This document shows, in pieces, positions 1 through 6,797 of a stretch of 24,179 nt of DNA. Location: NCBI GenBank assembly GCA_002383285.1, contig DFXU01000031.1:33984-58162 (forward strand), read 5' to 3'. The DNA is from Caryophanales bacterium UBA4100. Its GTDB lineage: Bacteria; Bacillota; Bacilli; Paenibacillales; UBA4045. Made by a program: the position numbers and the translations under genes. The notes beneath the pieces were generated by a model that saw nothing but the letters and a program-made list of their open reading frames with translations, searched no databases and was not told the DNA's origin. Each line of letters opens with the position of its first letter. Positions within the stretch are counted from its first letter, which is position 1.

Positions 1-138
1 TCCTTCATAAATGTGGAAATCGGTACCACATATCCCTACATGACTAACTTGAATAACAATCTCGCCTGGACCTGCCTTCGGATCAGCGACTTCTTTAACG
101 ACTGCTTGATGCGGCTTTTCTATTATAAGAGCTTTCAC
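1..138 (-). CDS. Zinc-type (MDR) alcohol dehydrogenase, N-terminal fragment
   Basis: Only the first 46 residues are in the window; the gene runs off the left edge. The reverse strand begins with GTG at 138, preceded by AGGTGAT with an 8-base gap. The visible peptide starts VKALIIEKPHQAVV and reaches VGICGTDFHIYEG. This is the typical start of the GroES-like domain of medium-chain zinc dehydrogenases: the Cys of GICGTD is the first catalytic zinc ligand and H-x-x-x-G follows. The family oxidises secondary alcohols or polyols with NAD(P). It lies 26 bases downstream of the GH127 gene on the same strand, so the two probably share a transcript. The substrate cannot be told from this fragment. A sugar or polyol dehydrogenase acting on the product of the neighbouring glycosidase is an inference. 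Confidence 0.85.
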   Translation of the reverse strand, partial: MKALIIEKPHQAVVKEVADPKAGPGEIVIQVSHVGICGTDFHIYEG

Positions 139-164
139 TATCAATCACCTCGTCTTCAAATTTT

Positions 165-2057
165 TTATTCGACTATAAATGGAAATTCCGCAATCCGCAG
201 CTTGGCGCTTCCGTAGGGCACTAGTTTCAGCTCTATAATGGGCTGATTCTGCACATCAGGATTCAACGGCGGAGCGTCCGCATTATTCCCTTCCATTCTC
301 CAATTCCGAACAAGCTGTCCATTCGTACGAAGGCGAACTGGAGCCTGCTGTGCATCGAACGGCTGTACCGGAATAGGGGCTTCATCGAATTGATAACTCG
401 CATCTGACCTTATCCCATATTTCCATGGGGTAGTAGGATAGACCTCCCAGTCATGGAATTTGCTCCTCTTGTTCAGAAGCTGCCAGTTCTCTCCGATTGG
501 CAGTGCATAAACAAGTGGACCACGTTCCACACTCAACGCGTAGAGATTGCGATTTGTTGTCTTCACCTGCATGGGCAGCGATAAATGGACGTGGTCTCCA
601 TCCTTCCATTCCCGTTCTACCTTGGCAAATCCATTCTTCGGATGCAGTTCAACAGGTTGTCCATTAATGGTTAGAGCAGGAAGCTCGCACCACCCCGGTA
701 CCCGGAAATCAATTGCAAATTTCTCCGATTGAGAGCTCGAAAGACGAATATCGATATTCTCACGGAATGGATACTCACCACCAACCTCCAATTGAAACGA
801 TACCCCTGATCCAACAAGTGTACTAATTACGCACGGAGCATAACTAACTGCCGCTAATCCACCGCTATGCGTTGCCATCCATAGATGAGAAGTCAGTTTC
901 GGCCAGCCCTGATGCATGTTAGCTGTGCAGCAGCCAAAATGCGGTTCAAGCCCAAACAAATTCGCCTCATCACCATTGCTCCAGTCACGTTTGGCGACAT
1001 TGCACATAATCTGATTGACCTGCTGATCATATTGGTGGGAAGTCCAATCTGTCGAAATTGCCGCAGGTAGTGCATTAAAAGCCACTTTCTCAAGAATATC
1101 CGCGAATTGACCATCCCCGAATATCCGAACAAGCTGCTCCATGGAATACATGTACTCAACGACCGCACACAGCTCGACTCCTTGTGAAGGGTGTGTACCA
1201 GAGAGCCATTCATCTCCTGAGAACATGCCATGGGCTTGCCCATGATATGTCATCAGACTATGGATGCCCCTCTTTACTGCTTCTAACTCCTTACGATCAC
1301 CCGTCATCTCATGTAAGACACCAGGCGTTTTCACTCCCATCGCTACATTCACAACATGCGTTCGCCAGTCCCAGTGCTTGACCTTACGCCAGAATGGAAA
1401 ATCGTGCAGAATTGAAGTCCATTCAGTCGTTTGTACTGCAATCACTTTGGCCAACTCTATTAGAGAGCATTCTTGCGTACGTTTGTACAGCACCAGAATG
1501 CAGAGCAGCATCTCGGCTCCTCGTGTCTTGGCCCAGCCTCTGAGAGGCTGAGCTTCGATCGTGCAGCTTACATAATTCATAAACTTCATCAGGAAAGGAA
1601 CGACCCTTGTATCACCTGTCGCCTCTTCATGCTGTATAAGCACCTTAAGCATGATCATGTAATGCCACCAATCCATATCCCGGTCTATCTCTTGGTTAAC
1701 AGTTTCAATAAACGCTGGACCGAAGCTTCCGTCATCGTTCTGGCTCGCCAAAGTCCACTCTATCCACCGATTTGCCTTCGCGATCAGCTTCTCATCCTCC
1801 AATAAATATGCGAGGGGAAGCAACCCATCTAGATAATAAGGACCCCTTTCCCAGCTTTCACCCGTTCCCCCTATCCAGCCATTATTCGGACCAACGTCCG
1901 ACCAATGCTCCTCTAGATGTCCAGTTAATCCAGCAGCCTGAATTTGCAGTTGGTTTTTCAACCAACCACGCGGTTTAATACTGCCAAGAGGCAATTTTTT
2001 GTATGCAGTCTCCTGTAACACGATGGGTCGGTCCTTGCTAAGTCCCACGTTCGCCAT
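165..2057 (-). CDS. GH127-type beta-L-arabinofuranosidase (DUF1680 family)
   Basis: The 630-residue product has no signal peptide and is probably cytoplasmic. The family has an (alpha/alpha)6 barrel followed by beta-sandwich domains; founding members remove beta-L-arabinofuranose with a zinc-bound cysteine nucleophile. The expected zinc-site residues are visible: Glu295 and Cys297 in GVELCAVVEY, and the Cys376-Cys377 pair in HFGCCTANMHQGWPK. These correspond to the Glu/Cys/Cys/Cys site known from HypBA1. The start is ATG at 2057 with GGGAGAG about 9 bases upstream. It is divergent from an AraC-type regulator, its likely controller, and is followed by a Zn-dehydrogenase gene. The family is functionally broad (GH127, GH146 and relatives, including acid-sugar-specific members), so L-arabinofuranose is only the default substrate. 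The C-terminal 120 residues are a less conserved beta-rich tail. Confidence 0.85.
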   Translation of the reverse strand: MANVGLSKDRPIVLQETAYKKLPLGSIKPRGWLKNQLQIQAAGLTGHLEEHWSDVGPNNGWIGGTGESWERGPYYLDGLLPLAYLLEDEKLIAKANRWIEWTLASQNDDGSFGPAFIETVNQEIDRDMDWWHYMIMLKVLIQHEEATGDTRVVPFLMKFMNYVSCTIEAQPLRGWAKTRGAEMLLCILVLYKRTQECSLIELAKVIAVQTTEWTSILHDFPFWRKVKHWDWRTHVVNVAMGVKTPGVLHEMTGDRKELEAVKRGIHSLMTYHGQAHGMFSGDEWLSGTHPSQGVELCAVVEYMYSMEQLVRIFGDGQFADILEKVAFNALPAAISTDWTSHQYDQQVNQIMCNVAKRDWSNGDEANLFGLEPHFGCCTANMHQGWPKLTSHLWMATHSGGLAAVSYAPCVISTLVGSGVSFQLEVGGEYPFRENIDIRLSSSQSEKFAIDFRVPGWCELPALTINGQPVELHPKNGFAKVEREWKDGDHVHLSLPMQVKTTNRNLYALSVERGPLVYALPIGENWQLLNKRSKFHDWEVYPTTPWKYGIRSDASYQFDEAPIPVQPFDAQQAPVRLRTNGQLVRNWRMEGNNADAPPLNPDVQNQPIIELKLVPYGSAKLRIAEFPFIVE

Positions 2058-2097
2058 GTTATTTAATCTCTCCCATCTACCTGATAAGCAATTGAAC

Positions 2098-2125
2098 TTG
2101 CTATTATAATATCGTTTTGTATAAT
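2098..2125 (+). promoter_or_regulatory. Possible promoter of the AraC-type regulator gene
   Basis: A perfect -10 hexamer TATAAT lies at 2120-2125, with TTGCTA at 2098-2103 as a weak -35 and a 16-base spacer. This would start transcription about 95 bases before the ATG at 2231. The region is AT-rich and holds a second TATAAT at 2105-2110, so the exact choice is uncertain. Confidence 0.35.
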
Positions 2126-2127
2126 AA

Positions 2128-2141
2128 TGAAGACGATTACA
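2128..2141. promoter_or_regulatory. Candidate cre (CcpA) site
   Basis: TGAAGACGATTACA matches the Bacillus catabolite-responsive element TGWAANCGNTNWCA at 13 of 14 positions, and the flanking A and T also fit the longer consensus. It lies between the divergent GH127 and AraC genes, about 70 bases upstream of the GH127 start. That placement fits glucose repression of the glycosidase. It is a consensus match only; binding is inferred. Confidence 0.45.
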
Positions 2142-2230
2142 TGACTGATGTTATCAAATAATCGGAATTTTTCCCATGTTATGATTTGTTATTACTTATC
2201 CATTATTGCTATTTCGGAGGCTTATAGATA

Positions 2231-3127
2231 ATGAATTCGACTTCGAAGAGAAATCCAAATATGCTTATCCAATTCTCTCCAAACGTGAGAAGGGCTTGGA
2301 ACCACAGGGTGCCGAAGATGCTACTTAAACCACGCATCATCTTCGATTATGAGCTTCTTTACGTGGAGAAAGGTGAATTGTCAATCCGAATCGAAGAGGA
2401 TTTCTATACAATCCTACCCGGAGATATCGTACTATTCAAACCAGGCAAGGAGCATGAAATTATGGGTTCGGTTGGTGAATGCTGGATGCCGCATATCCAT
2501 TTCGACCTCATGTACTATGAGGATTTCGAGGATGTTCCGATTAATTTTAAGACATTGAAAGAATGTTCGGAGAGTGAACTGCGGTTGATCCGGCAAGATA
2601 TTCTTGATACAGCGCTTCCAATACCAGACATTATCCGAATCAGCAATCACATTGAAATCTACAATACCATTCTAAAGCTTATCCATGCGTATGACCGCAA
2701 GGATCCCGGATTCGTTATCCTGCAGAAATCGCTCCTATTACATATCGTCTATCATCTTGAGAAAGGCTTGCATGCGAAGATGAACACCCATCTGACCTTA
2801 CACCAGAAAGCGCTGGAGCAAGTGGTGACACATATCGTAGATCACTACGATGAGACGATCCCTTTGGATGTTCTTGCTAAAATCGCCTGTCTGAGCGTCT
2901 ATCATTTCTCACGTTTGTTCAAGGAAAAGTACAGCTTATCTCCGCACCAATTCCAAATCCGCCACCGCATTGAGAAAGCGAAGGAGCTGATGAGTTACAG
3001 CCATCTCTCTTTGACATCTATTGCAGAGAAGGTCGGATATGGAAGTCTATATGCATTCAGTAAAGCATTCAAACAAGTGGAGGGCGTGTCCCCCCGTCAG
3101 TTTATCCGAACGTTCTTGGGGGGCTAA
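2231..3127 (+). CDS. AraC-family transcriptional regulator with cupin sensor domain
   Basis: The 298-residue protein has an N-terminal sugar-sensing cupin (about residues 30-110; YVEKGELSIRIEED and the PGDIVLFKPGKEHEI turn) and a C-terminal pair of helix-turn-helix motifs. The first HTH is near residues 215-240 (IPLDVLAKIACLSVYHFSRL). The second is near 260-285, with the family signature SIAEKVGYGSLYAFSKAFK followed by GVSPRQF. Start: ATG at 2231 with GGAGG ten bases upstream. It is divergent from the GH127 gene, the usual arrangement for an activator of the adjacent glycosidase operon; the inducer is probably the released sugar. Its stop codon is separated by only one base from the end of the convergent 2-hydroxyacid dehydrogenase gene, with no terminator between them. 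Confidence 0.9.
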   Translation: MNSTSKRNPNMLIQFSPNVRRAWNHRVPKMLLKPRIIFDYELLYVEKGELSIRIEEDFYTILPGDIVLFKPGKEHEIMGSVGECWMPHIHFDLMYYEDFEDVPINFKTLKECSESELRLIRQDILDTALPIPDIIRISNHIEIYNTILKLIHAYDRKDPGFVILQKSLLLHIVYHLEKGLHAKMNTHLTLHQKALEQVVTHIVDHYDETIPLDVLAKIACLSVYHFSRLFKEKYSLSPHQFQIRHRIEKAKELMSYSHLSLTSIAEKVGYGSLYAFSKAFKQVEGVSPRQFIRTFLGG

Positions 3128-3128
3128 C

Positions 3129-4097
3129 TCACTTACCCGGACCTTTTACATTTACTCTACACAAGGAGCTTCGCCCCTCAAGCACATTAATTACTTCTGC
3201 TGATACCAATTCAGCCGTTCGGTCTTGGGACTCCTCAGTGAGTCCTGCAATATGTGGGGTAATAAGACAATTGTCCCTTAGCAGCAAAGGATGGTCTAGC
3301 GGAGGCGGCTCTTGCTCGAGTACATCCAAGACCGCCCCTGCAATCATGCCGCTTTGCAATGCTTCATTTAGATCTGCTTCGTTCACCACACCCCCACGAG
3401 CACTGTTGATCACAACGGCGGACTTCTTCATTCTACTAAATGCAACAAGATTTAATAAATTACGTGTTTGGGCTGTTAATGGAACATGCAGGCTTATAAA
3501 ATCCGATTCGGCGATTACCCTCTCACAACTGACCAGCTCTATACCGGTTTCCATAACCGGATAATCATATGGGGCCACAAACGGATCATATCCAATGACC
3601 TTTATGCCAAGTATTCTTGCTCGTACCGCTACACGATGACCGATTTCACCGACACCAATAAGACCTAATGTCTTGCCGGATAACTCGGCACCTGAATACT
3701 TTTTCCGATTCCATTCACCTGATCTCACAGACTCTGCAGCTTCCTTCAGCAACCGACTGAAGGCGAACATGGATGAGATAACATATTCCGCGACGGATGT
3801 CGCATTAGCATTCTTCCCGACAATAACCTGAATGTTCTTATCCGCCGTAGCCTGAAGGTCAATATTATCCAAGCCAACACCTAAACGACCGATGACCTTC
3901 AAGTGATGATTCCAGTTAAGCAGCTCAGCATCTATCTTAGTCTGATTTCGCACGATGACGGCATCTGCTGATGCCAATTGTTCCCGTAATCGGTTTCTAT
4001 CCTTCCATAAATCGGGATCGTAAATGACGTCCCAACCTTTCGATTTGAGAAGTTCAATACCACTCGGCCAATTCAATTCCGTAATCACAATTCTCAC
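3129..4097 (-). CDS. D-isomer-specific 2-hydroxyacid dehydrogenase, SlcC-like
   Basis: The 322-residue NAD-dependent dehydrogenase is of the phosphoglycerate dehydrogenase type. It shows the Rossmann motif GVGEIG at residues 148-153 with Asp171 (VIGYDP) for NAD choice, and the catalytic triad Arg234 (NSARGG), Glu263 (EQEPP) and His282 (ITPHIAG). It lacks the C-terminal ACT region of full-length SerA. It is the last gene of the ten-gene run and starts with a GTG overlapping the stop of the preceding Ldh2-family gene by 4 bases (GTGA), with a G-rich SD inside that gene's end. In sulfolactate degraders a family member, SlcC, oxidises (S)-sulfolactate to sulfopyruvate, and the suyAB and comC-like neighbours suggest that role here. 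On its own sequence it could equally reduce hydroxypyruvate or another 2-keto acid. Confidence 0.88.
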   Translation of the reverse strand: MRIVITELNWPSGIELLKSKGWDVIYDPDLWKDRNRLREQLASADAVIVRNQTKIDAELLNWNHHLKVIGRLGVGLDNIDLQATADKNIQVIVGKNANATSVAEYVISSMFAFSRLLKEAAESVRSGEWNRKKYSGAELSGKTLGLIGVGEIGHRVAVRARILGIKVIGYDPFVAPYDYPVMETGIELVSCERVIAESDFISLHVPLTAQTRNLLNLVAFSRMKKSAVVINSARGGVVNEADLNEALQSGMIAGAVLDVLEQEPPPLDHPLLLRDNCLITPHIAGLTEESQDRTAELVSAEVINVLEGRSSLCRVNVKGPGK

Positions 4098-5167
4098 GTT
4101 GAATTCCCCCCTCTTGGAAAAACGACTCCTAAATCCTCGCCTAGTCGCTTCAATTCATCGGCTACTTCCTTGGAAACAGCTACTCCGCTAACTGATCGTG
4201 CTGCATACTTCGCGTGACGACGCTCACCAGGATAATAAATTTTATCTGTTCCGAATGTCGTTGGAACATCTTTGATCTCTCTAACAAACTCTTCGATTAT
4301 ATCCGAGTAATGCTCTAGCGACATCCACTTAGATATATCAAGTAATATAAAGCTGTGACCCACATTGGCTGCTAAGTCTCCATCTTTATAAAGATTATTG
4401 ACATGAGGTCCGTACGCAGCCCCGCTTAACACACCACACATAATCTCAATTGCCAGTGCAAGGGCATACCCCTTCGCACCACCAAGCGGAAGAACAGCGC
4501 CGCATAACGCTGCAGCAGGATCTGTAGTATCCTCGCCATTCTCATCAATCGCCCAACCTACTGGAATTGATTCGCCTAATTTATTAGCCATCATGATCTT
4601 CCCTCTTGCTACCACACTCGAGGACATATCAATGATAATGGACGGTTTATTATGTATGGGAAACCCAAAAGCGATGGGATTGGTTCCGAAAAAGGCTCTT
4701 TTCCCTCCAAAAGGTGGGATGCCTGGCGGTGAATTAGTCATTGCAATGATCGCTATATTCTCCTTACAGGCTTGCTGACAGAAGTAGGCGGCGGTGCCAA
4801 AATGATTGCTATTTCGGACGAACACCCCCGTGATTCCGCTTTCTTGAACCATTGTAATAGCCTTCTGTACAGCCCGATAGCATACGACTTGACCTAATCC
4901 ATTGCCTCCGTCCACCTTCAATATGGATCCGTATGGTTCAAAAGCAATGTTAGGGTTTGCCGAAATCCGCCCCTCTAGAATTCGTTTCGCGTATATGGGC
5001 AGTCTGCTGATACCATGACTTTCATTTCCTTCTAAATCCGCTCTTACAAGCGAATCCGCCGCAATCCTTGCATCCTCCGTTGACATGCCAAGCTGATTAA
5101 ACGCTTGTATACAGAATTCGGTCAATTGGGAAACATCATAAAGGGCGAGTGGTTTGATTTCAGACAC
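4094..5167 (-). CDS. Ldh2/MDH2-family oxidoreductase, ComC-like (sulfolactate dehydrogenase)
   Basis: The 357-residue NAD(P)-dependent malate/sulfolactate/ureidoglycolate-type dehydrogenase has the family hallmarks: ESHGISRLPIY near residue 50, NSNHFGTAAYF near 120 and the glycine-rich PPFGGKRAFFGTNPIAFGFP near 151-170. I place the start at GTG 5167, because AGAGGTGAT lies 5 bases upstream; the in-frame ATG at 5224 has no SD and would add 19 unconserved residues. It lies 86 bases after suyB and overlaps the next gene by 4 bases. The family includes ComC, which interconverts sulfopyruvate and (R)-sulfolactate. Paired with the SlcC-like enzyme it would turn (S)- into (R)-sulfolactate, the isomer SuyAB cleaves. 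Substrate is inferred from neighbours; malate, lactate or ureidoglycolate are alternatives. Confidence 0.85.
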   Translation of the reverse strand: MSEIKPLALYDVSQLTEFCIQAFNQLGMSTEDARIAADSLVRADLEGNESHGISRLPIYAKRILEGRISANPNIAFEPYGSILKVDGGNGLGQVVCYRAVQKAITMVQESGITGVFVRNSNHFGTAAYFCQQACKENIAIIAMTNSPPGIPPFGGKRAFFGTNPIAFGFPIHNKPSIIIDMSSSVVARGKIMMANKLGESIPVGWAIDENGEDTTDPAAALCGAVLPLGGAKGYALALAIEIMCGVLSGAAYGPHVNNLYKDGDLAANVGHSFILLDISKWMSLEHYSDIIEEFVREIKDVPTTFGTDKIYYPGERRHAKYAARSVSGVAVSKEVADELKRLGEDLGVVFPRGGNST

Positions 5168-5253
5168 AGGATCACCTCTTGAAAAATATATAGCTGGATA
5201 CCCAAGGAACGGTAACGATTCCAATGGACATCCAACTACGAATTAAAGTAACT

Positions 5254-6408
5254 TTATGCACTGCGATAGAGCTTAGTCATAACAAATTCTTTGTGTCCAA
5301 GTGCTTCAGCAGAAGTATACCGACCATTAACAACACGGCACAAGTAATCCATTAATTGATCCCCAGCTTCAGTCAAGTTCATTTCTCGAGATAGAAGCCC
5401 ACTGCAGTCCATATCGATATGCTCACTCATTGTGCTTACAGTGTTGGGGTTTGCGGATAATTTAATAACCGGCTCAATTGGATTTCCAATAATGTTGCCT
5501 TGCCCTGTAGGGAATAGATGGACAACCGCCCCACTTGCTGCCATTAGCGTAATACATTCTGCTGCAGCTGAAGATGTATCCATGTAATAAAGTCCTGGTC
5601 CGTTTTCTGGCATCTCAGCTGGTTCAAGAACACCGATAACCTGCTTGGTGCCTGTCTTCTCAATGTTGCCAAGTGCTTTCTCTTCGATCGTCGACAATCC
5701 ACCTGCGATATTGCCTTGAGTTGGTTGAGAACCTAACAAATCTACACCCGAGTTCTTAATTTCTGCAATGTAATCATCATAAATCGCCATGAATTTCTGT
5801 CTTAATTCAGGGGTTGCACAACGATCAGCTACCAGATGCTCTCCGCCAGTTAACTCCGAGGTTTCTCCGAAGAAAACTGTTGCACCTGCGTCGATAAGGC
5901 GATCCACTGCCCGCCCAACTGTTGGACATGAGCCGAGTCCTGTTGTGGTATCCGACTCTCCACACTTAATACTAACGGTCAGATCCTTTAATTCAATTGG
6001 CTCGCGCTGCAATTCAGAAGCCCACTGCACAAATTCCTTCGCTTTCAAGGAAGCCTGACGAACGGTTTCCAAATCACCAACTCCTTCAATGGAGAACGAG
6101 GCTACTGGTTTACCCGTCTTCGCGATGCCATCGGCGATAACCTTCGTCCAGTTCGGTTCGATACCAATCACAATTACAGCAGCAACATTGGGATTAGAGC
6201 CAGTCCCAATCATTGTGCGAAAGTGCAGGTCAAGATCTTTCCCATATTGTAATCGACCATACGCATGCGGTAGCGCCATTGTACCTTGAATATGTTTAGC
6301 TACCGCTTCACAAGCCGCATTGGATATATCGTCAACTGGAAGAATGATCACATGATTGCGAATGCCAACATTACTATTTTCTCGCCTGTACCCGAATAGT
6401 TGTTTCAT
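5254..6408 (-). CDS. suyB: (2R)-sulfolactate sulfo-lyase large subunit (UxaA family), SuyB-like
   Basis: The 384-residue protein corresponds to the catalytic part of the UxaA/altronate dehydratase family without its SAF domain, which is encoded separately just upstream. A separate large subunit of about 42 kDa with a small SAF partner matches SuyAB, which removes sulfite from (R)-sulfolactate to give pyruvate. Motifs seen: VGIRNHVIILPVDDISNAAC near the N-terminus, YGRLQYG, GTGSNPNVAAVIVIGIEPNW, SIKCGESDTT, GNIAGGLSTIEEKALGN, FPTGQGN and HKEFVMTKLYRSA at the end. Compared with altronate dehydratase as I remember it, cysteines of three motifs (VGC, YGC, LGCENN) are replaced by Asp, Arg and Ile, arguing against altronate. 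The start is ATG 6408 with AGGTGG 5 bases upstream; the GTG at 6417 lies within the SD. Another UxaA-family lyase or dehydratase remains possible. Confidence 0.72.
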   Translation of the reverse strand: MKQLFGYRRENSNVGIRNHVIILPVDDISNAACEAVAKHIQGTMALPHAYGRLQYGKDLDLHFRTMIGTGSNPNVAAVIVIGIEPNWTKVIADGIAKTGKPVASFSIEGVGDLETVRQASLKAKEFVQWASELQREPIELKDLTVSIKCGESDTTTGLGSCPTVGRAVDRLIDAGATVFFGETSELTGGEHLVADRCATPELRQKFMAIYDDYIAEIKNSGVDLLGSQPTQGNIAGGLSTIEEKALGNIEKTGTKQVIGVLEPAEMPENGPGLYYMDTSSAAAECITLMAASGAVVHLFPTGQGNIIGNPIEPVIKLSANPNTVSTMSEHIDMDCSGLLSREMNLTEAGDQLMDYLCRVVNGRYTSAEALGHKEFVMTKLYRSA

Positions 6409-6410
6409 GG

Positions 6411-6689
6411 CTACCACCTCAATGTCCGAATATTGTGTGTATGTACATACTCACCAAACTGAAAGCCTTCAGGAGCATAACCAACTGGCAACCCATACTC
6501 GATTACATGACCATTCTTAGCAATGTCCACGATAGCAATTTTATGCCCTAACGGAATTTCTCCCCTCGCAGTGACCTCAACGCTTGAATCGTCGTCCATA
6601 TAGACTCCGATTACCTTCTCTCCGACCTCAATATTCGAGGTAGCTATCCCTACATGATCTCCTTGCTTATGAATCAGAAACTTGTGCAT
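6411..6689 (-). CDS. suyA: (2R)-sulfolactate sulfo-lyase small subunit (SAF domain), SuyA-like
   Basis: The 92-residue protein is a single SAF domain, normally the N-terminal domain of one-piece altronate dehydratases: MHKFLIHKQGDHVGIAT, then EIPLGHKIAI, VIEYGLPVGYA and VHTHNIRT. The histidine-rich HTHN and GHK segments are the conserved surface of this domain in the family. Size and split organisation agree with SuyA (about 8-10 kDa), partner of SuyB. I choose ATG 6689 as start, because GGAGG lies 8 bases upstream; the ATG at 6704 directly overlaps that SD. The stop is two bases before the suyB start, so the two are surely cotranslated. The 108 bases upstream hold a good promoter and a regulator-type palindrome, so suyA can begin its own transcript. 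Confidence 0.75.
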   Translation of the reverse strand: MHKFLIHKQGDHVGIATSNIEVGEKVIGVYMDDDSSVEVTARGEIPLGHKIAIVDIAKNGHVIEYGLPVGYAPEGFQFGEYVHTHNIRTLRW

Positions 6690-6739
6690 TCCATCGACCT
6701 CCATCTAAAGTATATTAATTCTGAAAAAACAAGTGGTAA

Positions 6740-6752
6740 GAGGTATTACCAA
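6740..6752. promoter_or_regulatory. Predicted GntR/FadR-type operator at suyA promoter
   Basis: GGTATTACC at 6742-6750 with AA on its right matches the full palindrome TTGGTATTACCAA of the transporter promoter at 11 of 13 positions. The shared stretch extends over 14 bases (GGTATTACCAATTA). It starts 8 bases downstream of the -10 hexamer on the minus strand, over the expected transcription start, the position of a repressor site. FadR-subfamily regulators bind short palindromes with a GGT-three bases-ACC core, and the operon encodes such a regulator. Confidence 0.65.
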
Positions 6753-6760
6753 TTAAGAGA

Positions 6761-6789
6761 AGTATAGCTCTTAATTTACGCTTTGACAA
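6761..6789 (-). promoter_or_regulatory. Promoter of the suyAB-comC-slcC-like gene group
   Basis: On the minus strand TTGTCA (6789-6784) and TATACT (6766-6761) are separated by exactly 17 bases; each matches the sigma-A consensus at 5 of 6 positions. It lies directly after the dehydratase stop codon and about 65 bases before the suyA start. The last four genes of the run can therefore be transcribed independently of the upstream six. Confidence 0.7.
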
Positions 6790-6797
6790 TACTCTTC

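Noticed and set aside
5206..5222. Imperfect palindrome GGAACGGTAACGATTCC between suyB and the ComC-like gene
   Set aside because: Only four base pairs at each end are complementary without break; no promoter nearby and it does not match the operator.
6767..6783. cre-like sequence in the spacer of the suyA promoter
   Set aside because: Only about 11 of 14 consensus positions match, including a mismatch in the conserved first TG.
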